The translations under genes were made by a program, and so were the position numbers. The notes below the pieces were generated by a model. It ran no database searches, was not told where the DNA came from, and worked only from the letters and a program-made list of their open reading frames with translations. A stretch of 64,000 nt of DNA from the NCBI RefSeq assembly GCF_008000755.1, contig NZ_CP041690.1, forward strand, positions 682,001 through 746,000, in the 5' to 3' direction. Origin of the DNA: Youhaiella tibetensis (GTDB lineage Bacteria > Pseudomonadota > Alphaproteobacteria > Rhizobiales > Devosiaceae). Below, piece by piece: positions 39,073 through 48,837 of the stretch (its first letter is position 1; each line of letters begins with the position of its first letter).

Positions 39073-40046
39073 GTGTCCGATCCCAACGCCCTTGCGCAAC
39101 TCGGCAGGAGCCAGGTTCAGGTGACGCGCCTGGGTTTGGGAGCCGGCCCCCTGGGCAATGTCGCCGTGCCCGTTGCAGGCGAAGAGGCTGCGCGCACCAT
39201 CGGCCTGGCACTGGGACCGGCCCCGCGCCTCATCGACACCGCTCCTTCCTATGGCTCGGGCCTTTCCGAAGCGCGCATCGGCGCCGCCCTGCGCGGCGTT
39301 CCGCGCGACAGTTTCGTGATTTCGAGCAAGGTCGGGCGCCTCCTGCACGGGGCCCGTGTCGAGACCGGCACCTATGACGTCCTGGGCCAGCCCATCTACC
39401 GGACCACCGACCGGCTGGAGCCCGCCTTTGACTTCTCTTATGACGGGGTCATGCGCTCCTACGAGGAGAGCCTCGAACGCCTCGGGCTCGACCGGCTGGA
39501 CATCGTCCACATCCACAATCCCGATGCCCATTTCGCGCCCGCCCTGGCCGGCGCCTACCTGGCCCTTCACCGCCTGCGCGAAGCCGGGGCGGTCGGGGCG
39601 ATCTCGGTGGGCATGAACCAGTGGGAAATGCTCTCGCGTTTCCTCGACTATGGCGACTTCGACTGCTTCCTGCTCGCCGGCCGCTATACGCTGCTCGATC
39701 GCAGCGCCGTCCACGACCTGCTCCCCAGGTGCCTCAAGCGCGGCGTCTCCGTCATCGCCGGGGGTGTCTTCAATTCCGGCATTCTCGCCAATCCCGTGCC
39801 GGGCGCTACTTACGACTATGTGCCCGCCGATGGTGTCACGCTCCGGCGGGCCCTGCGCCTCAAGCTTGTGTGCGAGGAATTCGGCGTGCCCCTCAAGGCG
39901 GCTGCCGTGCAGTTTCCGCTCCGCCATCCGGCGGTGGCGTCGGTCCTGGTCGGGGTCAAGAGCGCTGCCGAATGGCGCGAGAACACCGCGCTCTTCGAGG
40001 TCGAGATCCCCGATGCCCTGTGGTCGCGCCTCGAGGCGCTGGACGG

Positions 40047-40050
<4 letters not shown>
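39073..40050 (+). CDS. Aldo/keto reductase (aldose-dehydrogenase-like)
   Basis: This 325-residue NAD(P)-dependent oxidoreductase resembles L-fucose / D-threo-aldose 1-dehydrogenases and pyridoxal 4-dehydrogenase. Catalytic elements are Asp and Tyr (IDTAPSYGSGLSE), Lys (VISSKVGRLL) and His (DIVHIHNPDAH). GTG at 39073 is the start. The GTG and the family-like N-terminus (SVGMNQWEML lies mid-protein) fit the normal length. Its stop overlaps the convergent ABC-ATPase stop in a shared CTAG. It may oxidise a free sugar to a lactone. Confidence 0.9.
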
Positions 40051-41125
<1,075 letters not shown>

Positions 41126-41129
<4 letters not shown>

Positions 41130-42220
41130 TGCGCGGCCTCCTTGCGGAACTGGGCCGGGACCCAGCTCTTGTACTTGGGATGGTCGGGCGCGATCGGCAG
41201 GCGCACCTCGGTATGGGTTTCCGAGGAATGATAGAACGCCGTCACGATCTCGAGCGCCCGGCGCGAATCCGCGCTGGTCACCGGCACCGGCCCACGTCCC
41301 ATCAGCGCGTCGTGAAACCGCGCCATCTGCGTCTGGAAACGCTCGGGCACATGCACCCAGTCCTTGAGCAGCGCATCGATCTGCGCCTGCACCTCCGGCG
41401 AAGCCGGAATGATCCGCCAGAGCTTGCCGCCCGGCGAATAGGGGGCGTGGTCGCTCTCGAACGTCACGTTGGAAAAGGCCAGGCGAATGCGGCTGATCTC
41501 TTCCTGGCTGCCGAGCGTCGCCGTCAGCGAAGCCAGGGCCCCGCTTTCCAGCTCGCACGAGGCCGAGATGCAGTCTTCCACCTCGATATCGTTGACCCGG
41601 GTCGCCACGCGCCCGAAGAGCCCCGAGATCGGGCCCATGAGATAGGTGATGATATCGTGGATATGGATGGCGTGGGTCATCAGCACCCCGCCCAGTTCGG
41701 TCGCCCACTTGCCGCGCCAGGGCACCGCGTAATATTCGGCTGTCCGCTTCCAGAGCGTCTCGGCGGTCGCCACGTAGGGCGTGCCGGCAATGCCGGAATC
41801 GATGATCTTCTTGACCTGCTCGATGCCGTCGCCATAGCGGTACTGGAAGATGGGCATGAGCTTGCCCTTGGCCTTCTTCTCGGCCGCCACGATCTCGTCG
41901 AGCTGGGCGAGCGAGCCCACCAGCGGCTTTTCGCACACCACGTGCTTGCCCGCTTCGAGGGCCGCGATGATCTGCCCGTAATGCACCATCGGCGGGGTGC
42001 AGATATCGATGATCTCGACATCGGTCTTGAGCAATTCGTCGAACGAGGTATAGCGCCCTTCGATCCCGAATTCGTCGGCCACGGCGTTGAGCCGTTCCGG
42101 GTTGAGGTCGCAAAGCGCCACGACCTTGTATTTGTCCGCGTTCGGAACATAGCCCTCGATCAGGTGCGAACGTCCGATGCCGCAGCCGACTACGGCCACC
42201 GTCTTGATTTCGTTGCTCAT
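41126..42220 (-). CDS. Gfo/Idh/MocA-family dehydrogenase
   Basis: This 364-residue NAD(P)-dependent sugar or inositol oxidoreductase has a Rossmann motif (VAVVGCGIGRSH) and the conserved CEKPL with the catalytic-loop Lys. The HAIHIHDIITYL histidine motif follows. Its partners are a second Idh gene and a CUT1 sugar importer, so it probably oxidises the imported sugar or its keto derivative. The overlaps at both ends are 4 bases. Confidence 0.92.
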
Positions 42221-43221
42221 GAGTTAGCCTCGGCCATCTGTTGGGCGGTAAGGGCGAGTTCCATCGCCTTGAAGCAATGCGCCTGGCTCATCGCCGTCTC
42301 GGTGCGATCGCGGATATCGTTGAGCAACTGCCGTCCATAGGGCAGCTCGACCCCCGAGCAGTCGATATGCTGCACCCCGTTCTTGTCGACGAGGAACAGG
42401 TGATCGGTCCCCGGTCGCCCGGCGATGTCGATATATTTGCGCAACTCGATATAGCCTTCGGTGCCCAGGATCGTCAGGCGCCCGTCGCCCCAGGTCGGCA
42501 GCCCCTTGGGGGTGAACCAGTCGACGCGGATGTAGCCGGTGGTGCGCGGCGCCTTGAGGTGCACGTCGCCGACGTCCTGCAGTTCCGGGGTCTGCGGATT
42601 GTGCCGGTTGGCGACCGAGGCGGAAACGACTTCCACGTCCAGCGTATCGGCAAAGAACAGGAACTGCTCGAACTGGTGCGAGGCGATATCGCAAAGTATG
42701 CCGCCATACTTGGCCCGCTCGAAGAACCATTTCGGCCGCGCCAGGTTGTTGAGCGAGTGCGGTCCCAGGCCCACCGTGTTGACGACCTCTCCGATCGCCC
42801 CGGCCCGCACCAGCTCGCCCGCCTTGACGGTCGAGCGGGTTTCGAAATGCTCCGAATAGCAGATCGAATAGATGCGCTGGGTCTCGGCCTGTACGCGCTT
42901 GAGCTCATCGAGCTGGGCGAAGGTGGTCATGCCCGCCTTGTCGCTCATCACGTCCTTGCCGTGCCGCATGGCCTCGATCGAGATGCCCGCGCGCTCGCTG
43001 GTGATGGCCGAGGTCAGCACCAGGGCGATGTCCTTGTCCTCGAGGATGGCGGCCTTGTCGGCGACGCGCCTGGCCTGCGGAAACTTGGCCGAGAAGGCCT
43101 GAGCCAGGTCATCCTCGATGGCATGGAAGGCCACCAGCTCGGCGCCCTGCTTCAGCAGCAGGTCGCACTGGCCGTAGATGTGACCGTGATTGATGCCGAT
43201 AGCGGCGAATTTGATGGTCAT
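42217..43221 (-). CDS. Gfo/Idh/MocA-family protein lacking the EKP motif
   Basis: This 334-residue paralogue of the next gene has an N-terminal Rossmann strand altered to FAAIGINHGHIYG, and SDKAGMTTF replaces the usual EKP. A histidine follows the domain linker (CDIASHQFEQFLFF). Loss of the Glu and Pro around the catalytic-loop Lys suggests a changed substrate or a partner role. ATG 43221 is chosen because GGAGAG lies near and the family starts there. The 157 bp upstream hold a palindromic element. Confidence 0.85.
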   Translation of the reverse strand: MTIKFAAIGINHGHIYGQCDLLLKQGAELVAFHAIEDDLAQAFSAKFPQARRVADKAAILEDKDIALVLTSAITSERAGISIEAMRHGKDVMSDKAGMTTFAQLDELKRVQAETQRIYSICYSEHFETRSTVKAGELVRAGAIGEVVNTVGLGPHSLNNLARPKWFFERAKYGGILCDIASHQFEQFLFFADTLDVEVVSASVANRHNPQTPELQDVGDVHLKAPRTTGYIRVDWFTPKGLPTWGDGRLTILGTEGYIELRKYIDIAGRPGTDHLFLVDKNGVQHIDCSGVELPYGRQLLNDIRDRTETAMSQAHCFKAMELALTAQQMAEANS

Positions 43222-43253
43222 GAGATGCTCGAAAAGGAGAGAACGTGTTTTGG

Positions 43254-43361
43254 GCTCGCCCCCACCCGCGACCCGTCCCCGCACGGGGCAGGGAGGTCAC
43301 GGTGGGAGGTCGAACCGGCAGGTCTCCCTCCCGCTTGTGGGGAGAGAACAAGGGTGGGGGA
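43254..43361. repeat. GC-rich palindromic intergenic element, copy 1
   Basis: This element of about 108 bp has outer arms CTCGCCCCCACCC and GGGTGGGGG, with inner arms around GTCCCCGCACGGGGC on the left and CCCTCCCGCTTGTGGGG on the right. The arms pair imperfectly. It lies inside the sugar operon, between the second permease gene and the Idh gene, and could dampen or stabilise the downstream mRNA. See copies at 50007, 57833, 61450 and 63049. Confidence 0.75.
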
Positions 43362-43378
43362 AGCTGGAGGCACAGTCC

Positions 43379-44266
43379 TCACCGCTTCATCCCCGTCGTC
43401 GCGATCCCCTCGATCAGCAGGCGCTGGAAGAAGAGGAAGAACAGGAACACCGGCACGAGGCTGAGCACAGACATGGCGAACAGCCCGCCCCAATCGGACT
43501 CCGCGGTCGAATCCACGAACGTGCGCAGCCCCAGCATCACGGTGTATTGCCGCATGTCGTTGAGGTAGATCAGCGGCCCGAAGAAATCGTCCCAGGTCCA
43601 GATGAAGGTGAAGATCGCCGCCGTCGCCAGCACCGGCTGGGAGAGCGGCAGGAGGATCTTCCAGTAGATGCGCCAGGGCGAGCAGCCATCCATCATCGCC
43701 GCCTCGTCAAGCTCCTTGGGAATGCCCCGGAAGAACTGCACCATCAGGAAGATGAAGAAGGCGTCGGCCGCCAGGAATTTTGGCACCACCAGCGGCAGGA
43801 TCGAATTGACCCAGCCCAGGTTGAGGAACAGCACATATTGCGGGATCAGTGTCACCTGGTAGGGCAGCATGAGCGTGCCCAGCATCATGGCGAACCAGAA
43901 CCGGCGCCCCTTGAACTCGAGCCGCGCGAAGGCGAACGCCGCCAGCGAACAGGCGAAGACGTTCCCCGCGATCGAAAGCAGGGAGATGATGAACGAGTTG
44001 ATGAAGAAGGTGCCGAAGCTGACCTTGAGCCCGTTCCAGCCGCGGATATAGGCGTCGATGCTCCACGAGGAGGGCCACAGCCCGGAGTTGAAGATCTCGT
44101 CGGCCGGACGGAACGAGGCCGAGAGCATCCACAGCAGCGGATAGAGCATCAGGATCGAGGCGATCACCAGGAGCGTATGGGCGATCACCGAGCCGAACCG
44201 CTTCCAGAACTTGCCGAAGCCCGATTCCTCGGTCACCACCGTCAGGCGTTGCACATCAGTCGTCAT
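43379..44266 (-). CDS. Sugar ABC transporter permease (CUT1, MalG-like)
   Basis: This 295-residue inner-membrane permease has about six helices: N-terminal LVIASILMLYPLLWMLSASF and the EAA loop KELDEAAMMDGCSPWRIYWK. A short extra linker and the end FLFFQRLLIEGIATTGMKR are typical of MalG/UgpE. It overlaps the other permease gene by 11 bases. It forms the transmembrane pore with it. Confidence 0.95.
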   Translation of the reverse strand: MTTDVQRLTVVTEESGFGKFWKRFGSVIAHTLLVIASILMLYPLLWMLSASFRPADEIFNSGLWPSSWSIDAYIRGWNGLKVSFGTFFINSFIISLLSIAGNVFACSLAAFAFARLEFKGRRFWFAMMLGTLMLPYQVTLIPQYVLFLNLGWVNSILPLVVPKFLAADAFFIFLMVQFFRGIPKELDEAAMMDGCSPWRIYWKILLPLSQPVLATAAIFTFIWTWDDFFGPLIYLNDMRQYTVMLGLRTFVDSTAESDWGGLFAMSVLSLVPVFLFFLFFQRLLIEGIATTGMKR

Positions 44267-45209
44267 AGTGCACCCAGTACTTTGACGTCAGGAACGAGAA
44301 CGCTGTGAACAGCGCCACGATCGCCAGCAGGATCCAGGCGAGCGCCGAGGCGTAGCCCATGCGGAAGAACCCGAAGGCCTCCTGGTAGAGATAGAGCGTA
44401 TAGAACAGCGTCGAATTGATCGGATTGCCCGTGCCGCCCGAAATGATGAAGGCGGGCGTGAAGCTCTTGAAGGCCTCGATGGTCTGGATGATGGCGTTGA
44501 AGAACACCACCGGCGTCAGCAGCGGCAGCGTGATCTTCCAGAACATCCGCCACTTGCTGGCGCCGTCCAAGCTCGCCGCCTCGTACATGTCCTGCGGTAT
44601 CTGCCGCAGCCCGGCCAGGAAGATGATCATCGGCGAGCCGAACTGCCAGATCGAGAGCACGATCAGCGTCCAGAGCGAGAAGCGCGGATTGGAAATCCAG
44701 CTCGGTCCCTGGATGCCGAAGATCGCCAGGAAGTCGTTGACCAGCCCGTCGCCGGCAAAGAGCTGGCGCCAGAGCACCGCGATGGCGACGCTCGCGCCGA
44801 GGAGCGAGGGCAGGTAGAACACCGCCCGGTAGAGCGGCAGCCCCTTCATGCCGCGGTTGAGCAGCAGCGCCACGCCCAGCGCGAAGGCCAGCTTGAGCGG
44901 CACCGAGAACACCACGAAGAAGAAGGTCACCCGCATCGACTGGACGAACTTGGGGTCGGCCGTGAAGATGCGGGCGTAGTTGGCCATGCCCACCCATTTG
45001 GGCGGGTTGAGCAGGTTGAAATCGGTGAAGCTGAGGTAGAAGGACGACAGGATCGGCCCCACCGTCAGCCCGAAGAACCCGATGAACCAAGGCAGAAGGA
45101 ACAGGTATCCCGGCCCGTTGGCCGCCCAGAGCCTTCGCCATGTCGATTGGACCGAGGCGCGCTCCTTCGGCGCCGTTTGCATGGTCTCGCCGTAGGAGCG
45201 CGTAGTCAT
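44256..45209 (-). CDS. Sugar ABC transporter permease (CUT1, MalF/UgpA-like)
   Basis: This 317-residue permease has about six helices: LFLLPWFIGFFGLTVGPIL near the N-terminus and the EAA loop QDMYEAASLDGASKWRMFWK. An ATG nine codons later is also possible. Neither start has a strong ribosome site, although the gene begins only 5 bases after the binding-protein stop, so coupling may suffice. It pairs with the MalG-like permease. Confidence 0.94.
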   Translation of the reverse strand: MTTRSYGETMQTAPKERASVQSTWRRLWAANGPGYLFLLPWFIGFFGLTVGPILSSFYLSFTDFNLLNPPKWVGMANYARIFTADPKFVQSMRVTFFFVVFSVPLKLAFALGVALLLNRGMKGLPLYRAVFYLPSLLGASVAIAVLWRQLFAGDGLVNDFLAIFGIQGPSWISNPRFSLWTLIVLSIWQFGSPMIIFLAGLRQIPQDMYEAASLDGASKWRMFWKITLPLLTPVVFFNAIIQTIEAFKSFTPAFIISGGTGNPINSTLFYTLYLYQEAFGFFRMGYASALAWILLAIVALFTAFSFLTSKYWVHYDD

Positions 45210-45214
45210 CGCGG

Positions 45215-46504
45215 TTAACCGGCGCGGTTGAGGATTTCGGACGCTTCCGCGAAGAAGGCCGGACCCGCATCGGCAGGGGACTGCTGCCCGAACGCCACTT
45301 CCTGGCTCTTGGTCAGGAGCGCCGTCGCCACTTCACCGGCATTGGCCGGCGGGGACGGAGGCAGCGGCCCGAGCAGGTCGCCAAGGCCCGACACGAACTT
45401 GAGCGCCACCTGGCTGCTCTCGTCGAGCGTGGGGGTAATCGCCTCGCGTACGGCCGCCGAGCAGGGAATGCCGCGTTCGACGCCCAGTACCTTGCCTGCT
45501 TCCTTGTCGTTGACGAAGAAGCCGACGAACCTGGCGCCCTCTTCCTTGTTGGCCGACGAGCCGCCCAGCGAGAAGAACATCGAGGGCTTGCGGTAGTGGC
45601 CGCCGGTCGACCCCGCCTTGAGGCGCGGGAAGTTGGCGAGCGTCAGCTTGTCCTTGTTGATGGCCTGGAAGGCCACGAGCTGGTTGGAGTTGGCAAAGGT
45701 CACGGCGGCCTTGCCCAGGCTCACCATGGTCTGCTCCAGCGGCCCGGTATCGAGCGCCTGGTCGTCCGGCGACACGATGACGCCAGCGTCGCGCATGTCG
45801 GCCCAGAGCTGGAACCAGGCCGTCAGGTCGTCGGCCGTGAAGCCCGGCTTGCCGTCGGCGGTGTAGAGCGCCTTGCCCTGCTGGCGCAGCCAGTTCTCGA
45901 GCGCCGGCTCGACGCCCGAGCCGTCCTGGAAGGCCTTCATGCCGCCGCGCACGTTCTTGGACTTGAACGCCTCGCCCATGGCCTTGAGGTCTTCATAGGT
46001 GGTGTTGGGGCCCGGCACGTCCACGCCCGCTTCCTGGAAGGCGGCGGTGTTGACGATCAGCGCCACCGAGTTGGCGCCCAGGCTGATGCCGTAGAGCTTG
46101 CCGTCGACCTTGCCGCCGTCGAGCTGGTCCTGGTCGAAATCGGTGAGGGCCAGCTGTTCGGCCAGGTCGTCCAGCGGGGCGATGGCGCCGCGCTTGGCGT
46201 ATTCCACGATATAGCGGTAGTCCATCTGGATGATGTCGGGCGCATTGCCGCCGGCGGTCTGCGTGGCGAGCTTGGGCCAGTAATCGTTCCAGGCGAGGAA
46301 TTCGGTGTCGATGGTCGTGCCCGGATTGGCCTTGACGAAGAGGTCGGTGACCCCGTTCGTGCGGTCGGCGCGCGCCTGGCCGCCCCAGAAGATGAGGCGC
46401 ATGCGCGTGTCCTGGGCCCAGGACGGCGAGACGCCCGCTGCCCCGGCAGCCAGCAGCGCGGTGCTGCCGAGCAGGAACTGGCGCCTGTCGATACGTATGG
46501 TCAT
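45215..46504 (-). CDS. Sugar ABC transporter substrate-binding protein (CUT1)
   Basis: This 429-residue exported protein has a Tat-like leader (RRQFLLGSTALLAAGAAGVS, cleavage near SWAQ). The body shows family-1 binding-protein features: RLIFWGGQARADRTNGVTDL, IIQMDYRYIVEYAKRGAI, and KPSMFFSLGGSSANKEEG. It captures a sugar for the downstream permeases. It is the first gene of the operon. The 391 bp upstream hold operator-like sites. Confidence 0.95.
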   Translation of the reverse strand: MTIRIDRRQFLLGSTALLAAGAAGVSPSWAQDTRMRLIFWGGQARADRTNGVTDLFVKANPGTTIDTEFLAWNDYWPKLATQTAGGNAPDIIQMDYRYIVEYAKRGAIAPLDDLAEQLALTDFDQDQLDGGKVDGKLYGISLGANSVALIVNTAAFQEAGVDVPGPNTTYEDLKAMGEAFKSKNVRGGMKAFQDGSGVEPALENWLRQQGKALYTADGKPGFTADDLTAWFQLWADMRDAGVIVSPDDQALDTGPLEQTMVSLGKAAVTFANSNQLVAFQAINKDKLTLANFPRLKAGSTGGHYRKPSMFFSLGGSSANKEEGARFVGFFVNDKEAGKVLGVERGIPCSAAVREAITPTLDESSQVALKFVSGLGDLLGPLPPSPPANAGEVATALLTKSQEVAFGQQSPADAGPAFFAEASEILNRAG

Positions 46505-46575
46505 TCGGTTTCCTCCCAAACGGTTGCGGCGTTCTTCTCGAACACCTGGATCCACGGCTCTCCCTGCCGCAAATC

Positions 46576-46590
46576 ACTAGTTAGTTACAT
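46576..46590. promoter_or_regulatory. Weak TetR-operator-like half site near the sugar operon
   Basis: Read on the minus strand this is ATGTAACTAACTAGT. It shares GTAAC-AA with the site at 48797-48812 but has lost the second arm. It lies about 80 bp upstream of the binding-protein start. Confidence 0.3.
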
Positions 46591-46657
46591 ATCCCGGTAG
46601 CCCGCATACGATACCGGCTCCACATCATGCCGGATACAGCGCAAACGGCATCGCTAA

Positions 46658-46673
46658 ATAACTAAGCGGTTAC
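46658..46673. promoter_or_regulatory. TetR-operator-like site before the sugar operon
   Basis: ATAACTAAGCGGTTAC matches the perfect palindrome GTAACCAAACGGTTAC found between tetR and the Idh gene (48797) at 13 of 16 positions. One arm (CGGTTAC) is identical, the other degenerate. It lies about 155 bp upstream of the sugar binding-protein gene. It suggests that the same TetR controls both operons. Confidence 0.5.
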
Positions 46674-46822
46674 AACATGGCATAGCGGCATCGGCTGAGC
46701 AACCATCTTGTATGGCAGATTTCGGAGCGCCGTGGCGCCTGTCCGCGCCACAATGTCCGCGCAGCCCTCCCCGACTGCCTTCGGGCCTCCTCGCCCCCGG
46801 ATCCATTCGTCTTTCCCGAACC

Positions 46823-46841
46823 TTGATCCAGTCTGGATCAA
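46823..46841. promoter_or_regulatory. Palindrome upstream of lysR
   Basis: TTGATCCA-GTC-TGGATCAA is a perfect 8-bp inverted repeat, 54 bp upstream of the lysR GTG. An autoregulatory LysR-type box is the natural reading, because it lies in the usual place and has the interrupted palindrome form. Confidence 0.5.
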
Positions 46842-46895
46842 AAGGAAAATACGAAATAGCCTGCTCAATATAGAAGAAATCTATGGAGGCCGGCT

Positions 46896-47834
46896 GTGGA
46901 CAAGCTGCTCAATCAATTTCTCGCGGTCGCTGAGGCGGGCACCATCAGCGGGGCCGCCGCCGCCCTCCTGGTCACCCAGCCCACGCTCACCTTCAACATG
47001 CGCAAGCTCGAGGAGAGCATGGGCGTGCCCCTGCTCATCCGCTCGCCGCGTGGGGTGCAACTGACCGAATATGGCGAGACGCTCTACCGCAACGCCCGCC
47101 TCATGCGCCGCCTCTATGACAACACCATCGATGCCATCGCCCAGCAGCGCGGGCGCACCGAGGAGGGCCTGCGCATAGGCACCGGCTATTCCTGGTGGAC
47201 CGTGTTCATCCGCGATTTCGTCATCGACTATTCGCGCGACTTTCCCAATGCCGGCATTCACGTCAGCGTGGGCAACCAGCTCCGCTGCATGGACCAGCTC
47301 CTCAGCGGCGACATCTCGCTTTTCGCCGCCCACGAGATCGAGGGGCTCAGTCCCAGCACCGGCGCGCATTTCGTGCCGCTCACCACTGTCGGCCACGGCT
47401 ATTTCGTGCGGCCCGGCCATCCGCTGCTCGATCGCCCGCGTACCATCGCCGAGATCGAGGCCTATCCCGCCGTCACCAGCTCGCTCCCCGAAACCCGCCA
47501 CCAGCGCTTCTTCGAGACCTGGAGCCGCTCGCCGGCCGGCAGCACGCCGTTCGAGCAGGGCAAATACATCTTTGCCTCCAACTCGTTGACCGCCTGCCTC
47601 GAATACGTAGCCAGCACCGATGCCGTCATCGGCCACACCGAGGTGATGACCGACGAGTTCCTGCGCCGCGGCCTGCGCCGCATCGCCGTGAGCGATGCCA
47701 CGCGCCGCAGCCGCATCGGCGTCTACGTGCTGACCGACCGCGTCAACGAGCCCCGAGTCGCCCAACTGATCCAGGCCCTGCGCACCCGCGCCGCAACCGT
47801 CCTGCCGCCACTCGCCGGCAGCGAAGCGGCTTAG
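46896..47834 (+). CDS. LysR-family transcriptional regulator
   Basis: This 312-residue regulator has an N-terminal winged HTH (FLAVAEAGTISGAAAALLVT, then QPTLTFNMRKLEE) and a periplasmic-binding-like effector domain. The recognition helix is unusual in reading TLTFNMRKLE where SRQIRRLE is more common. GTG 46896 has GGAGG upstream. It is divergent from the sugar operon and may control it in addition to TetR. The 191 bp to the convergent tetR stop show no gene. Confidence 0.93.
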   Translation: MDKLLNQFLAVAEAGTISGAAAALLVTQPTLTFNMRKLEESMGVPLLIRSPRGVQLTEYGETLYRNARLMRRLYDNTIDAIAQQRGRTEEGLRIGTGYSWWTVFIRDFVIDYSRDFPNAGIHVSVGNQLRCMDQLLSGDISLFAAHEIEGLSPSTGAHFVPLTTVGHGYFVRPGHPLLDRPRTIAEIEAYPAVTSSLPETRHQRFFETWSRSPAGSTPFEQGKYIFASNSLTACLEYVASTDAVIGHTEVMTDEFLRRGLRRIAVSDATRRSRIGVYVLTDRVNEPRVAQLIQALRTRAATVLPPLAGSEAA

Positions 47835-48025
47835 TGCGGGGCGCTCGTCAGGTTTTTCGCGCTATGCGGGCGCCCACGCCCCGCATCTATCCCCCACCCG
47901 CCACCCGAGTGCCGCTACCCATGTGCCCCCGGTCTGTGCTGCGCGAGATCGGTGGTGGGGAGCTTTAGTGGTTCGGGAAATCCTCTTCCCATGGAAGGGC
48001 ATAGACCAGCTTCAACGGCCCACCG

Positions 48026-48721
48026 CTACGCCCGCCGCGTCCGCAGGTAGTCGAGCACCATCTGCACCGCCAGCGCTTCGCGTTCCTGGATGAGGGCGAA
48101 CTGGCTCAGGTCGCGACCGAAGATCACCGAGAGCGTCGTCATGTTCGAGACGTAGAAATAGCCCAGGCCCGCGATCGAGATATAGAGCTGCATCGGGTCG
48201 ACATCGGCGCGGAACACGCCCGATTCGCCGCCTCGCCGCAGGATTTCGCCTAGTTCCGCCACCAGCGGGGAATGCAGCGCCGGAATGTCCTTGATCTGCT
48301 TGAGGAAGCGCCCGTTCTGCAGGTTTTCCACCGCCAGCAGGCGCGGAAACCAGGGGTTGGCGAGGAAGTGCCGGAAGGTGAAGCGCACCATCCGGTCCAC
48401 CGCCTCGACAGGATCGTACTGGCTCAGCGTCAGCTGCTTTTCGCCCTGGCGGATCTCGCGATAGGCGTCGAACAGCACGGCGCTGTAGAGCGCTTCCTTG
48501 TTCCCGTAATAGTGATAGAGCAGGCGCTTGTTGGCCTTGGCCCGCGCCGCGATGGCATCCACCCGCGCGCCGTTGAAGCCCTGTTCGCAGAATTCGTCGC
48601 GCGCCGCCTTGAGGATCAGCGCCTTGGTCTTTTCGGCGTCGCGCGGGCGGGGCGTGGCTGGCGCCGCCGTTCCCTTGCGCCTGCGGCTTGCCGGCGCTGC
48701 GTCCGCCTGTCCTTCGCTCAT
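48026..48721 (-). CDS. TetR-family transcriptional regulator
   Basis: This 231-residue regulator has a disordered basic leader (about 1-30) and an N-terminal HTH (ARDEFCEQGFNGARVDAIAA, then KRLLYHYYGNKEAL). A C-terminal helical ligand domain follows. The ATG at 48721 is preferred because GAGG lies 8 nt upstream. A GTG ten codons earlier is an alternative. It is divergent from an Idh operon with a palindrome between them, and is the likely repressor of that operon and perhaps of the sugar importer. Confidence 0.92.
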   Translation of the reverse strand: MSEGQADAAPASRRRKGTAAPATPRPRDAEKTKALILKAARDEFCEQGFNGARVDAIAARAKANKRLLYHYYGNKEALYSAVLFDAYREIRQGEKQLTLSQYDPVEAVDRMVRFTFRHFLANPWFPRLLAVENLQNGRFLKQIKDIPALHSPLVAELGEILRRGGESGVFRADVDPMQLYISIAGLGYFYVSNMTTLSVIFGRDLSQFALIQEREALAVQMVLDYLRTRRA

Positions 48722-48796
48722 TGCATCGTCCTCTTTGCCGTCGCTTCCCACAGGAAGTCGCGGGCTTGACGGGTCACTCTAGCGATGTGTATCTAA

Positions 48797-48812
48797 GTAA
48801 CCAAACGGTTAC
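48797..48812. promoter_or_regulatory. Palindromic operator between tetR and the idh operon
   Basis: GTAACCAAACGGTTAC has perfect 6-bp arms (GTAACC/GGTTAC) with a 4-bp spacer, a form typical of TetR-family operators. It is 76 bp from the tetR start and 26 bp from the Idh start, so bound repressor would block the latter. A related site lies at 46658. Confidence 0.65.
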
Positions 48813-48837
48813 AAACAGTGCTTGCGGGAGGAAACGG

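Larger units (their letters stand above)
46505..46895. other. Divergent regulatory gap (sugar operon / lysR)
   Basis: No gene is seen in these 391 bp. It separates the minus-strand sugar operon from the plus-strand lysR gene and holds the TetR-like sites (46576, 46658) and a palindrome at 46823-46841. An unassigned stretch between 46680 and 46820 shows no structure I can name. Confidence 0.7.
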
